From: Spirosoma aerolatum
Lineage (GTDB): Bacteria; Bacteroidota; Bacteroidia; Cytophagales; Spirosomataceae
NCBI RefSeq assembly: GCF_002056795.1
Contig: NZ_CP020104.1
Span: 7,759,501-7,823,500, forward strand
Direction of reading: 5' to 3'
DNA: 64,000 nt
The notes under the pieces were generated by a model, which saw only the letters and a list, made by a program, of their open reading frames with translations, was not told where the DNA came from and did no database searches. Numbering within the stretch: position 1 is the stretch's first letter; every line of letters starts with the position of its first letter. Shown here in pieces: positions 19,743-28,808 of this stretch. Position numbers and translations under genes: made by a program.

Positions 19743-19789
19743 AGTATTTCGCCGACGTCTTTCCGAAGATGAACGCGAAATACTTTTTT
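19743..19789 (+). terminator. Terminator or attenuator between rpmF and plsX
   Basis: The arms AGTATTTCGC (19743-19752) and GCGAAATACT (19775-19784) are followed by TTTTT. It would end or reduce transcription after rpmF. A second set of overlapping inverted repeats lies just downstream. Confidence 0.6.
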
Positions 19790-19914
19790 ATTGCCTGTCA
19801 CCTGCCTATTTTTACGCATAGATAAGTAGGCAGGCAATTTGTGTCAGGCATTGCCAGGAAGCGCTAGTCGTTTACTATCAATTACTTATAGGCATAATTG
19901 CCTACTGACAGGCC
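19790..19914 (+). promoter_or_regulatory. Possible structured leader of plsX
   Basis: Several short segments can pair with one another: ATTGCCTGTCACCTGCCTA (19790-19808) with TAGGCAGGCAAT (near 19826-19837), and GCCTGTCA with TGACAGGC (near 19907-19914). The pairings exclude each other in part, as in attenuators, but no known riboswitch is recognised. Confidence 0.3.
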
Positions 19915-19963
19915 CTTAATTTACAACCCCGACGAACAGGGAAGTATTGAACAAACCGAGTCA

Positions 19964-20905
19964 ATGAAAATTGCAGTGGACGCAATGGGTGGCGATTTTG
20001 CCCCCGAAGCAATTGTGGAAGGAGTAATTCAGGCCGCTGCTGAATTGCCGGAGGATGTGGCTATTGTGTTGATCGGTAAGCAGGCCATTATACAAGCCCT
20101 GCTTGACAAACATAATGCCAGTGCATTGACCAGCATTGAGTTGGTAAATGCCGATGATATTATTGACATGAGTGAGCACCCTACCAAGGCGCTCTCCCAA
20201 AAACCCAATTCCAGCATTGGAATTGGGTTTAAGCTTTTGAAAGACAAACAGGTTGATGCGTTTTGTAGTGCAGGCAATACGGGTGCCATGCACGTCGGAG
20301 CTCTGTTTAGCATCAAAGCGATTGAAGGCATTATGCGGCCCTGTATTGCTGGCTTTGTTCCACAAATTACAGGTGGTCATGCCGTAATGCTCGACATTGG
20401 CGCCAATGCGGATTGCAAACCCGAAATGTTGGCGCAGTTTGGCGAAATAGGCTCTATTTACGCCCAATATACATTTGGTATAGATCAGCCCCGCGTGGCT
20501 CTAATGAACATTGGTTCTGAAGAACAGAAAGGATCATTGGTTGCTCAGGCTGCCCATCAACTTCTTAAAGACAATCGTCGGATTAACTTTGTAGGCAATA
20601 TTGAAGGGGGTGACTTCTTCGATGGAAAAGCAGACGTCATCATTACGGATGGCTTCACTGGAAACGCCATGTTTAAATTGGGCGAGTCCTTTTATGATAT
20701 TGCCAGCCGACGAGGTATTCGTGATGAGTTTCTGGACAAAACCAACTACGAATCGGTAGGGGGTAGCCCAATATTGGGCGTCAATGGCAATGTAATTATT
20801 GCTCACGGGATCTCATCACCTTTAGCGATTAAAAACATGATTGGCCTGGCCATTCGACAGGTTGAGTCCAACGCATATATAAAAATTGCACAAGCATTGA
20901 GTTAG
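19964..20905 (+). CDS. plsX: Phosphate acyltransferase PlsX
   Basis: Makes acyl-phosphate from acyl-ACP and phosphate for membrane phospholipid synthesis; peripheral at the inner membrane. I start it at the ATG at 19964, giving [20 protein letters not shown], the exact family N terminus; the TTG at 19898 would add a poor leader. Also seen are [63 protein letters not shown]-type segment [21 protein letters not shown] and [12 protein letters not shown]. The length of 313 residues is usual. It is followed by fabH after an inverted repeat. Confidence 0.96.
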   Translation: MKIAVDAMGGDFAPEAIVEGVIQAAAELPEDVAIVLIGKQAIIQALLDKHNASALTSIELVNADDIIDMSEHPTKALSQKPNSSIGIGFKLLKDKQVDAFCSAGNTGAMHVGALFSIKAIEGIMRPCIAGFVPQITGGHAVMLDIGANADCKPEMLAQFGEIGSIYAQYTFGIDQPRVALMNIGSEEQKGSLVAQAAHQLLKDNRRINFVGNIEGGDFFDGKADVIITDGFTGNAMFKLGESFYDIASRRGIRDEFLDKTNYESVGGSPILGVNGNVIIAHGISSPLAIKNMIGLAIRQVESNAYIKIAQALS

Positions 20906-20972
20906 TTTTCTGTTTACAGTATTCGGTTTATCAGTAGCTGATGTGTGAACTGGATACTGTAAACAGAAAACT
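20904..20972. repeat. 19-bp inverted repeat between plsX and fabH
   Basis: AGTTTTCTGTTTACAGTAT at 20904-20922 and its exact complement at 20954-20972 flank a 31-nt loop. The left arm overlaps the plsX stop codon, and the right arm ends 15 nt before the fabH start. There is no terminal T-run, so it probably acts at the RNA level on stability or translation. Confidence 0.75.
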
Positions 20973-20987
20973 TTGTAAATACCACTT

Positions 20988-21971
20988 ATGAGTAAAGCTG
21001 CCATAACAGGAGTCCACGGCTACGTTCCCGACTATGTGCTGACCAATGCTGAATTGGAGCGTATGGTGGATACAAATGATGAATGGATTACAAGCCGTAC
21101 AGGCATTAAGGAACGGCACATTCTCAAGGGTGAAGGTATGGGCTCGTCGCACATGGGGGCAAAAGCCGTAACCGGTCTGCTGGAAAAAACGAACACCAAA
21201 CCCGAAGAAGTCGATTTACTGATTTGCGCGACAACAACCCCCGACTATGTGTTTCCATGCACAGCTAACCTTATCTGCGACATGGTCGGCATCCGTAATG
21301 TAGGAAGCTTTGATATTCAGGCTGCTTGCTCTGGCTTTGTGTATGCGCTCACAGTAGGTTCTCAATTTATTGAGACCGGCAAATACAAAAAAGTAGTTAT
21401 TGTCGGGGCAGACAAGATGTCGGCGATTGTTGATTATACTGATCGCACTACTTGTGTACTGTTCGGTGATGGAGCTGGCGCAGTCCTTCTTGAACCGAAT
21501 GACGAAGGGAATGGCGTGCTGGATTCGATTATCAAATCGGATGGCGTCGGACAAAATCACCTGTTTCAGAAAGCAGGCGGAAGCCGCTATCCGCCTACCC
21601 ACGAAACCGTCGAAAAACGCTGGCATTACGTGTATCAGGACGGCCCTTCGGTATTTAAGTTTGCAGTGAAAAATATGGCCGATGTGTCTGCCGAAATTAT
21701 GGAACGGAACCACCTGAAAGGCGCTGATGTGGCCTGGCTGGTTCCACACCAGGCCAACAAACGCATCATCGACGCGACAGCCCATCGGATGGGCATTGAG
21801 TCGGATAAGGTCATGATGAATATTTACCGGTACGGCAATACCACAGCCGCAACGATCCCGCTTTGCTTATTCGATTATGAAGCACAGTTAAAAAAGGGAG
21901 ATAACCTGGTACTGGCCGCTTTTGGGGGTGGTTTTACCTGGGGAGCCGCCTATGTAAAGTGGGCCTATTAA
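20988..21971 (+). CDS. fabH: 3-oxoacyl-[acyl-carrier-protein] synthase III (FabH)
   Basis: Condenses an acyl-CoA starter with malonyl-ACP to begin fatty acid synthesis. The catalytic triad is complete: Cys114 in [10 protein letters not shown], His254 in VPHQANKRI and Asn284 in [10 protein letters not shown]. The N-terminal motif [16 protein letters not shown] and the C-terminal [10 protein letters not shown] are conserved. At 327 residues it is full length. It lies after plsX and before efp and accBC, so lipid synthesis genes are grouped here. Confidence 0.96.
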   Translation: MSKAAITGVHGYVPDYVLTNAELERMVDTNDEWITSRTGIKERHILKGEGMGSSHMGAKAVTGLLEKTNTKPEEVDLLICATTTPDYVFPCTANLICDMVGIRNVGSFDIQAACSGFVYALTVGSQFIETGKYKKVVIVGADKMSAIVDYTDRTTCVLFGDGAGAVLLEPNDEGNGVLDSIIKSDGVGQNHLFQKAGGSRYPPTHETVEKRWHYVYQDGPSVFKFAVKNMADVSAEIMERNHLKGADVAWLVPHQANKRIIDATAHRMGIESDKVMMNIYRYGNTTAATIPLCLFDYEAQLKKGDNLVLAAFGGGFTWGAAYVKWAY

Positions 21972-22055
21972 TTTCATATATGAGGTATGATATAGGATAT
22001 ATTTTGCCGATTATCTACGTCATACATCATACACCTAACATCATATAGTTTAAAT

Positions 22056-22619
22056 ATGGCAACGACCGCAGACATCCGCAACGGACTAGTCTTAAACTTC
22101 AACAACGACCTTTTTCAAATCACTGAATTTCAGCATGTAAAGCCAGGAAAAGGCGCTGCATTTGTCCGTACTAAGCTAAAAAGCCTGACTACAGGCCGTG
22201 TTATTGACAACACCTTTAACTCAGGAGTAACCATTTACCCTGTACGCGTCGAGCGTCGGAAATTTCAATATTTGTACAAGGATGAAGCGGGTTATAACTT
22301 CATGGATCAGGAAACGTTCGACCAGATCAACCTTGACGAGAAAATAGTTGACAGCGCCGATCTGATGAAAGAAGGACAGGAAGTTGAAATGCTGATCAAT
22401 GCTGAAAACGAAACTCCTCTTTCGTGCGAACTTCCTCCGTTTGTTGAACTGGAAGTAACATATGCTGAGCCAGGTATTAAAGGCGACACAGCCAACAGTC
22501 CCAAAAAACGGGTTGAAGTCGAATCGGGTGCTAAAATTATGGTCCCGCTTTTTATTGATTCTGGCGAGAAAATTCGGGTCGATACCCGTACCCGTGAATA
22601 CGTTGAACGAGTGAAATAG
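22056..22619 (+). CDS. efp: Elongation factor P
   Basis: Helps the ribosome past polyproline stretches. The three-domain fold is seen in sequence: domain I with the loop HVKPGKGAAFVRTK, whose tip Lys32 is the site that is modified in many species, then the middle OB domain (VERRKFQYLYKDE) and the C-terminal signature region VEVESGAKIMVPLFIDSGEK and IRVDTRTREYVERV. Length 187 is normal. No modifying enzyme gene (EpmA/EpmB type) is in the window. It sits between fabH and accB on the same strand, with 84-nt and 92-nt gaps. Confidence 0.96.
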   Translation: MATTADIRNGLVLNFNNDLFQITEFQHVKPGKGAAFVRTKLKSLTTGRVIDNTFNSGVTIYPVRVERRKFQYLYKDEAGYNFMDQETFDQINLDEKIVDSADLMKEGQEVEMLINAENETPLSCELPPFVELEVTYAEPGIKGDTANSPKKRVEVESGAKIMVPLFIDSGEKIRVDTRTREYVERVK

Positions 22620-22711
22620 CTATCATCAAACAGTTAGTCCCCAATACAGTTAGAGAGTAAATTTCTTTCCTAAACTACCAATCACTCATTCAACTGTGTG
22701 ACTACCAAACT

Positions 22712-23203
22712 ATGACAACCCAAGACATACAGCAACTTATTGACTTCATTTCTCAGTCTGGTCTGGACGAAGTCAATATCGAAACAAATGACCTCAAAAT
22801 CAGCGTCAAGCGATATGGTTCGGGTGCTCCGGCAGCTGGTGCAGCAGTACCAGCCATTGCCCCTGTTGCACCAGCTGCTCCTGTAGCACAACCTCAGGCG
22901 GTTGCCCCAACAGCGACATCGGCCCCAACGCCAGTAGCAACGCCTAAGGCAGACACTTCAAACTACGTTACCATTAAGTCGCCCATGATCGGTACGTTCT
23001 ATCGGTCATCAAACCCTGAAACCCCTTCGTTTGTCGAAGTAGGCGACAGTGTGACCGAAGGCAAAGTGGTTTGCATCATTGAAGCCATGAAGCTCTTCAA
23101 CGAAATTGAATCCGAAGTATCGGGCCGCATTGTGAAAGTGCTCGTTGAAAATGCGACGCCTGTTGAGTATGACCAGCCGCTGTTCCTGGTAGAACCCATC
23201 TAA
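22712..23203 (+). CDS. accB: Acetyl-CoA carboxylase biotin carboxyl carrier protein
   Basis: Carries biotin between the biotin carboxylase and carboxyltransferase parts of acetyl-CoA carboxylase, the first step of fatty acid synthesis. The N-terminal MTTQDIQQLIDFISQSGLDE is typical. An Ala/Pro-rich linker runs at residues 38-80. The biotinyl domain begins with VTIKSPMIGTFYRSSNPE and holds the biotinylation motif EAMKLFNEI with Lys127. Length 163 is normal. It is followed by accC after an octamer-repeat hairpin. Confidence 0.96.
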   Translation: MTTQDIQQLIDFISQSGLDEVNIETNDLKISVKRYGSGAPAAGAAVPAIAPVAPAAPVAQPQAVAPTATSAPTPVATPKADTSNYVTIKSPMIGTFYRSSNPETPSFVEVGDSVTEGKVVCIIEAMKLFNEIESEVSGRIVKVLVENATPVEYDQPLFLVEPI

Positions 23204-23206
23204 ACC

Positions 23207-23293
23207 AAAGAGTGAAAGAGTGAAAGAGTGAAAGAGCGAAAAGCAGACGCCCGCTTTTTCTCACTCTTTCGCTCTTTCACTCTTTCACTCTTT
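23207..23293. repeat. Octamer-repeat hairpin between accB and accC
   Basis: The left arm at 23207-23244 is built of tandem AAAGAGTG octamers ending in AAAGAGCG. The right arm at 23253-23293 is its complement with a few mismatches (mostly T/C changes that still allow G-U pairs) and a small length difference. The loop is 8 nt. The right arm ends directly before the accC ATG. A second copy of the same design lies at 62316-62401. Confidence 0.85.
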
Positions 23294-24637
23294 ATGTTCA
23301 AGAAAATTCTTATCGCCAACCGGGGGGAAATCGCTCTGCGAATTATCCGTACCTGCCGCGAAATGGGCATTAAAACGGTGGCCGTCTTTTCAACGGCCGA
23401 CCGCGATAGTTTGCATGTACGTTTTGCCGATGAGGCTGTTTGCATTGGTCCGCCGGTGAGCAAACAATCGTATCTTAGTATCCCTAATATTATTTCGGCG
23501 GCCGAAGTAACCGGGGCCGATGCTATCCATCCGGGCTACGGCTTTTTGTCGGAAAACGCCGAATTCTCGCAAATCTGCGCTGATTACGGTATTAAATTTA
23601 TCGGGGCTACCGCCGATCAAATCAACAGCATGGGCGACAAAGCAACTGCTAAAGCGACCATGAAACTGGCTGGAGTTCCAGTCATTCCAGGCTCCGAGGG
23701 TCTGCTCGAATCCATTGAGCAGGGTAAAAAGCTTTCGGCCGAAATGGGCTATCCGGTCATTATCAAGGCAACGGCTGGTGGTGGAGGTCGTGGTATGCGG
23801 ATTATCCGGGCCGAAAGTGAGTTTGAAAAAGCCTGGAACGATGCCCGTACTGAAGCGGGTGCTGCGTTCGGCAACGACGGACTGTATCTGGAAAAATACG
23901 TTGAGGAACCTCGCCACATCGAAATTCAGATTGTGGGTGATCAGTACGGTAAAGTTTGCCACTTATCCGAACGAGACTGCTCCATTCAGCGTCGTCACCA
24001 GAAGTTGGTCGAAGAAACCCCCTCTCCTATCGTTTCGGATGAACTTCGGCAACAAATGGGCGAAGCGGCCATTAAGGGCGCTCAGGCCATTGGGTACGAA
24101 GGAGCTGGAACAATTGAGTTTCTGGTCGATAAACACGGGAAGTTTTATTTCATGGAAATGAACACCCGAATTCAGGTAGAGCACCCGATTACGGAAGAGG
24201 TAACCGACTTCGACCTGATCAAAGAGCAGATTAAAGTAGCTGCCGGAACCGAAATTTCGGGCCGGAACTACACACCGAAGCTGTATGCTATGGAATGCCG
24301 CATTAACGCAGAAGACCCTGCCAACGGTTTCCGCCCTTCGCCCGGTAAAATTACCAATCTGCATTTTCCTGGCGGTCACGGTGTTCGGATCGACAGCCAC
24401 GTATACAGCGGCTATACCATTCCACCAAACTACGACTCGATGATTGCCAAACTAATTGTTTCGGGCCAGTCGCGGGAGGAAGTGATTACCCGTATGAAAC
24501 GGGCATTGCAGGAATTTGTCATCGAAGGGATCAAAACCACGATTCCATTCCATATCAAGCTGATGGACGATCCAGGTTTCCGATCTGGGAAATTCACGAC
24601 CGCTTTCCTCGAAACGTTTGATTTCAGCAAGCTGTAG
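23294..24637 (+). CDS. accC: Acetyl-CoA carboxylase biotin carboxylase subunit
   Basis: ATP-dependent carboxylation of biotin on AccB. The start at 23294 gives [20 protein letters not shown], the exact family N terminus; an upstream in-frame GTG/ATG reading lies inside the hairpin and is rejected. ATP-grasp motifs are [49 protein letters not shown] and [17 protein letters not shown]. The C-terminal part has the [19 protein letters not shown] region. Length of 447 residues is normal. It ends at a strong palindromic terminator. Confidence 0.97.
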   Translation: MFKKILIANRGEIALRIIRTCREMGIKTVAVFSTADRDSLHVRFADEAVCIGPPVSKQSYLSIPNIISAAEVTGADAIHPGYGFLSENAEFSQICADYGIKFIGATADQINSMGDKATAKATMKLAGVPVIPGSEGLLESIEQGKKLSAEMGYPVIIKATAGGGGRGMRIIRAESEFEKAWNDARTEAGAAFGNDGLYLEKYVEEPRHIEIQIVGDQYGKVCHLSERDCSIQRRHQKLVEETPSPIVSDELRQQMGEAAIKGAQAIGYEGAGTIEFLVDKHGKFYFMEMNTRIQVEHPITEEVTDFDLIKEQIKVAAGTEISGRNYTPKLYAMECRINAEDPANGFRPSPGKITNLHFPGGHGVRIDSHVYSGYTIPPNYDSMIAKLIVSGQSREEVITRMKRALQEFVIEGIKTTIPFHIKLMDDPGFRSGKFTTAFLETFDFSKL

Positions 24638-24702
24638 TGTAACGCCGGGGTTAGCCCGTAAGTACAAGTAGCTGATGCATGGGTTGTCACCTGTGTTACA
24701 TT

Positions 24703-24748
24703 AAAAAACCGAGGTGTCTTGCTTTAAAGCAAGACACCTCGGTTTTTT
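24703..24748. terminator. 46-bp perfect palindrome, terminator after accC
   Basis: Arms 24703-24725 and 24726-24748 are exact complements with no spacer, starting AAAAAACCGAGGTGTCTTGC and ending in TTTTTT. The A-run and T-run make it a bidirectional intrinsic terminator that separates the acc operon from the transporter gene. Confidence 0.88.
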
Positions 24749-24765
24749 ATTACCCACTGTACTAC

Positions 24766-26403
24766 ATGAATCACCTCGCTACGGCCGATTACATTGTTTT
24801 TCTAGTTTATTTCATTGTTGTTGTCGGATATGGCTACTGGGTATACCAGCGAAAGCGGTCGGCCCAAATGAATACCACTGATTTTTTTCTGGCCGAGGGG
24901 TCGTTAACTTGGTGGGCTATCGGTGCATCGCTGATTGCCTCAAATATTTCGGCTGAGCACTTCATCGGCATGGCTGGTTCGGGTTTCGCTATGGGCTTAG
25001 CCATTTCTTCTTATGAGTGGTTTGCCGCAGCCGTATTGATCATTGTCGCCGTCTTTTTCATTCCCATCTATCTGCGTAATCATATCTACACCATGCCTCA
25101 GTTTCTGGCGCAACGGTATAGCGACACCGTAAGTACTATTCTGGCTATATTCTGGCTAGTGGTCTACGTGTTGGTTAACCTCACCTCAATACTGTATCTG
25201 GGTGCCATCGCCATTGAATCGTTGGTGGGCATTTCCTTCACGACCTGTACCATCGGGTTAGCCATTTTCGCCATCTTTATCACCCTGGGCGGCATGAAGG
25301 TAATTGGCTATACCGATGTTATTCAGGTGATCGTCCTGATTTTCGGCGGTTTAGTCATCACATATCTAGCCCTGGAATTAGTAGGGAAAGAGACCGGAAC
25401 GAGTACAATCTGGGGAAGTTTAGTCTCACTTCGGAAACAGGCCGACACCCATTTCCATATGTTTCTTCCCAAAGGCCATCCCTACTACGATGCACTACCC
25501 GGTATGGCCTTAGTGACGGGCGGTATGTGGCTGAACAATCTATATTACTGGGGATGTAATCAATACATTGTTCAGCGTGCCCTGGGTGCCGATTTGAAAA
25601 CGGCCCGTAGTGGTATTCTGTTTGCCGCTTTACTGAAGCTGATGATTCCGCTCATTGTGGTCATACCAGGCATTGCCGCTTTCGTTCTTTTTCAGACAGG
25701 CTCTTTCCGCGAAGCCATGACTGATGCATCGGGCGTTGTAAAACCCGATCATGCGTACCCTGTGCTCATGAATTTATTGCCAATCGGAATGAAAGGGCTA
25801 GCGTTTGCCGCTCTGACAGCCGCTATTGTGGCCTCACTGGCGGGTAAATGCAATTCCATTTCAACCATTTTTACACTCGATCTTTACAAAAAATACGTCG
25901 ATAAAAACGCGTCGGAACAAAAGCTGGTCAATGTAGGGCGCTGGGCGGTTGTTGTGTCATTTGTTATTGCCATTGCATTGGCCCCCATGCTTCGTTCACT
26001 CGATCAGGTGTATCAGTACATTCAGGAATACACCAATTTCATTACACCGGGCATCTTCGCCATTTTCCTGCTGGGTTTTTTCTGGAAACGCGCTACCAAC
26101 CGGGCGGCTCTGACGGTCGCAATCCTGACATTGCCCTTCTCAACACTGCTTAAATTCTGGCCCGATATCATGAATCTGTTCGGTGTTCAGGCCGAATCCA
26201 TTCCATTTTTGCACCGCACTACCTGGGTTTTTTGCATCGATGTTGCTCTGATGGTTCTCGTATCGCTTACCGATCCGGCCAGCCACCGAACGGGTGATGA
26301 AATCATTGTTGATCGGAGTATGTTCCGAGTAACGCCTTCATTTGTGATTGGCTCCGTCGGAATTTTTGGTATTTTGGCTGTATTGTATACGGTCTTCTGG
26401 TAG
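24766..26403 (+). CDS. Sodium:solute symporter (SSS/SLC5 family)
   Basis: A multi-pass inner-membrane symporter of 545 residues. The start at 24766 (MNHLATADYIVFLVYFIVVV) is chosen because the longer reading from 24679 would be translated through the terminator palindrome. Family motifs are DFFLAEGSLTWWAIGASLIA, SNISAEHFIGMAGSGFAMGL, YTMPQFLAQRYS, and GGMKVIGYTDVIQV. MWLNNLYYWGCNQYIVQRAL is typical of the SGLT-like sugar and inositol branch. The myo-inositol oxygenase gene two genes downstream suggests inositol or a related polyol as substrate, but this is inference. Confidence 0.9.
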   Translation: MNHLATADYIVFLVYFIVVVGYGYWVYQRKRSAQMNTTDFFLAEGSLTWWAIGASLIASNISAEHFIGMAGSGFAMGLAISSYEWFAAAVLIIVAVFFIPIYLRNHIYTMPQFLAQRYSDTVSTILAIFWLVVYVLVNLTSILYLGAIAIESLVGISFTTCTIGLAIFAIFITLGGMKVIGYTDVIQVIVLIFGGLVITYLALELVGKETGTSTIWGSLVSLRKQADTHFHMFLPKGHPYYDALPGMALVTGGMWLNNLYYWGCNQYIVQRALGADLKTARSGILFAALLKLMIPLIVVIPGIAAFVLFQTGSFREAMTDASGVVKPDHAYPVLMNLLPIGMKGLAFAALTAAIVASLAGKCNSISTIFTLDLYKKYVDKNASEQKLVNVGRWAVVVSFVIAIALAPMLRSLDQVYQYIQEYTNFITPGIFAIFLLGFFWKRATNRAALTVAILTLPFSTLLKFWPDIMNLFGVQAESIPFLHRTTWVFCIDVALMVLVSLTDPASHRTGDEIIVDRSMFRVTPSFVIGSVGIFGILAVLYTVFW

Positions 26404-26409
26404 AGATAC

Positions 26410-27498
26410 ATGCTAAAATTTTTGATGATGGGGTTTCTGCTGGCATCGACAGTGGCCAAGGCACAGTTGCGTGAGCGGCTCGATTCACTTATGCAGGCAA
26501 CAACACAATCAGGTCAGCCGGGCGCAGCCCTATTAGTCGAAATCAACGGGAAAGCCATTTATCAGTCAGGAAAAGGCCTCGCCAATGTAGCCACTAAAAC
26601 GTCGATTACGTCCGAAACGAACTTTCGAATGGCATCAGTCTCCAAGCAGTTTACCGCTATGGGTATTCTATTGCTGGAGAAAGATGGTAAACTCTCCCTG
26701 GATGACCCAATCATTCGTTTTTTCCCGGAGTTCAATGGACAGGTTGGCCGGAAAGTACAGATCCGAAATCTACTGACTCACTCATCGGGTTTACTGGATT
26801 ACGAATCTGTCATGAACCCCAATCAGCGGGAGCAGCTTCTGGATACAGATGTGCTTACGCTTCTGAAAGATCGCGATTCACTGTATTTCGAGCCGGGCAG
26901 TACGTTTCGTTACAGCAACTCGGGTTATTGCCTGCTCGCGCTGATTATCGAACGGGTATCCGGGCAACCATTTTCTGCTTTCATCCGGGAACGGATTTTT
27001 AAACCCCTTCACATGACGCAGTCGGTTGTTTATGAAGCCAGAAAATTGATTGTCAACCGGGCTATGGGCTACCGTAAACAAGGAGGGGCTTATGTTTTTT
27101 CGGACCAGAGCGTAACCAGCGCCACGAAAGGGGATGGCGGAATATATACATCATTAACCGATTACAAGAAATGGATTGATGGCTTACATAACCATACGCT
27201 CATTGATCTTAAGGCTGCGCTGGCCCGAACCGGGCAGGCCATTCGGGCTAATCCGGGTAGCTATTATGGTGCAGGCTGGTTCTTCCGACAGCCTTCCAAT
27301 CCCGTTCTTTTCCATTCGGGCAGCACGTGCGGCTTCAACAATTTTGTCGTGGCAATTCCGGAGAAAAAGGTTTTAATGGCCTACTTTTCCAACAAGGCGG
27401 ATAATAAAACCAACGCGGCTGCCTTACTAAAGATTCTGGACAGTACATACCCCAACGAATTAGCCGATATACTGACGCTGGACGAGCTAACCCAATAA
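26410..27498 (+). CDS. Serine hydrolase, class C beta-lactamase family
   Basis: A 362-residue exported enzyme (MLKFLMMGFLLASTVAKAQL is a signal peptide). The beta-lactamase/transpeptidase-like motifs are present: SVSKQF (S-x-x-K with the nucleophile Ser), YSNSGY (Y-x-N) and HSGSTCGF in place of KTG. Such proteins are mostly esterases or D-aminopeptidases rather than resistance enzymes, and HSG instead of KTG supports that view. It starts 6 nt after the symporter stop, so the two are surely cotranscribed. Its substrate is unknown. Confidence 0.88.
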   Translation: MLKFLMMGFLLASTVAKAQLRERLDSLMQATTQSGQPGAALLVEINGKAIYQSGKGLANVATKTSITSETNFRMASVSKQFTAMGILLLEKDGKLSLDDPIIRFFPEFNGQVGRKVQIRNLLTHSSGLLDYESVMNPNQREQLLDTDVLTLLKDRDSLYFEPGSTFRYSNSGYCLLALIIERVSGQPFSAFIRERIFKPLHMTQSVVYEARKLIVNRAMGYRKQGGAYVFSDQSVTSATKGDGGIYTSLTDYKKWIDGLHNHTLIDLKAALARTGQAIRANPGSYYGAGWFFRQPSNPVLFHSGSTCGFNNFVVAIPEKKVLMAYFSNKADNKTNAAALLKILDSTYPNELADILTLDELTQ

Positions 27499-27582
27499 TA
27501 GGTTCTGGCTCAACCTTTGCTCTATCGTATTGGTTTACAGGAATAAATTTTCGAGATTTGTTAGTTAAATTTTTTATCGATC

Positions 27583-28437
27583 ATGATTAGCGAAACAGCC
27601 CCACTTGCCAGCCTTGATGTATGGGAAGACGACGTACTGAGTCGTTACCCCCAACCCGAGCACAAATCGAAAGATGATTATCGCAACTACGACACGCCCG
27701 AGCGTGATACAGTTCGGGAGTTCTATCGACTGAATCATACCTACCAGACGTATGATTTTGTGCTGGAAAAAGAGCGGGAGTTTCTGAAATTCGATAAGAA
27801 AGAATTACCTGTTTGGGGCGTTGCGGAGTTTTTGAATACACTGGTCGATGATTCGGACCCCGATACCGACCTGGACCAGCTTCAGCACCTGCTACAAACC
27901 TCCGAAGCCATACGTGCCGATGGGCATCCCGATTGGTTCGTTCTGACGGGCTTCCTGCACGATATGGGTAAGGTACTGTGCCTCTTTGGCGAACCCCAAT
28001 GGGCGGTTGTAGGCGATACGTTCCCGGTTGGTTGTAAGCATTCGGATAAAATTGTTTATCCAGAGTTCTTCGCTAACAATCCCGATAGTCAGGACGAGCG
28101 GTATAATACGAAGTATGGCGTTTATGAGCCCAATTGTGGCCTTCGCAACGTGCATATGTCGTGGGGGCATGACGAGTATCTGTATCAGATGATGAAAAAC
28201 TACATGCCCGAACCGGCGCTATATATGATGCGGTATCACTCGTTCTATTCGCAGCACCGCGAAGAATCGTACAACCACCTGATGGACGAGCATGACCATG
28301 AGATGTTCAAATGGGTTCGGAAGTTCAATCCCTATGATCTGTACTCCAAAAGCCCCAAGCCACCCGTTGTAAGCGAATTGAAGCCTTACTACGAAGACCT
28401 AATTGCGAAGTATTTGCCAGCTACGTTGAAGTTATAA
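27583..28437 (+). CDS. Myo-inositol oxygenase (MIOX) family protein
   Basis: Opens the myo-inositol ring with O2 to give D-glucuronate, using a mixed-valent diiron site. The full set of iron ligands seen in the animal enzyme can be placed by spacing: His102 (LQHLLQTSEAIR), His126 and Asp127 (GFLHDMGK), His196 (SWGHDEY), His219 (RYHSFY) and Asp252 (PYDLYSK). Other conserved parts are DTVREFYRLNHTYQTYDFV and FPVGCKHSDKIVYPEFF. At 284 residues it is full length with no export signal. It follows the symporter and hydrolase genes. MIOX is uncommon in bacteria but known in this phylum. Confidence 0.93.
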   Translation: MISETAPLASLDVWEDDVLSRYPQPEHKSKDDYRNYDTPERDTVREFYRLNHTYQTYDFVLEKEREFLKFDKKELPVWGVAEFLNTLVDDSDPDTDLDQLQHLLQTSEAIRADGHPDWFVLTGFLHDMGKVLCLFGEPQWAVVGDTFPVGCKHSDKIVYPEFFANNPDSQDERYNTKYGVYEPNCGLRNVHMSWGHDEYLYQMMKNYMPEPALYMMRYHSFYSQHREESYNHLMDEHDHEMFKWVRKFNPYDLYSKSPKPPVVSELKPYYEDLIAKYLPATLKL

Positions 28438-28495
28438 AAACAGATAAGTAAACTTGCTCTAAGAAATAGTACCCATCGTTCCTTAAGTTTTGATT

Positions 28496-28777
28496 ATGTA
28501 CTTAGAAGAACGTATTGAGCAAGTTGAACGCCAAAACGCGACGACCGCCCGAGCAGTAGCAGAGCTTACTGTCGATGTACGAACCATTCGTCGTGACTTG
28601 ACCGAAGGTTTTAAACAGGTTAACACCCGGTTAGACAAAGTAGAACAACGACTTGATAAAGTCGAAAGCGATATTGTCGAATTAAAGCAGGAGGTAGCTG
28701 AACTAAAACAGGATATGGGCACAATTAAGCAAACCCTACAACTAGTTTTGGCTTACCTCCATGAGAAATTGCCTTGA
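28496..28777 (+). CDS. Small coiled-coil protein
   Basis: A 93-residue protein made almost wholly of heptads: EERIEQVERQN, VNTRLDKVEQRLDKVESDIV, and ELKQEVAELKQDMGTIKQTL. I start it at the ATG at 28496 rather than the TTG six bases before. It has no signal peptide or membrane segment. Similar short coiled-coil proteins are common in Cytophagales and cyanobacteria, with no known role. It follows the oxygenase gene by 58 nt, and the next gene is a symporter, so it may be in the same transcript. Confidence 0.7.
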   Translation: MYLEERIEQVERQNATTARAVAELTVDVRTIRRDLTEGFKQVNTRLDKVEQRLDKVESDIVELKQEVAELKQDMGTIKQTLQLVLAYLHEKLP

Positions 28778-28808
28778 TCGAAGCAGATTTAGCACAGCGA
28801 GGAGTTGT

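Noticed and set aside
23228..23293. Longer N terminus of AccC
   Set aside because: It would read through the octamer hairpin arm and give a low-complexity leader; the family start is at 23294.
23207..23293. Octamer repeats as a CRISPR array
   Set aside because: Units are 8 bases with no spacers and are arranged as an inverted pair; no cas genes exist in the window.
24679..24765. Longer N terminus of the first symporter
   Set aside because: It would be translated through the perfect terminator palindrome, and the leader does not look like protein of this family. The ATG at 24766 gives the normal start.
26410..27498. Antibiotic-resistance beta-lactamase
   Set aside because: S-x-x-K and Y-x-N are present, but HSG replaces KTG and the family is mostly esterases or peptidases, so resistance should not be claimed.
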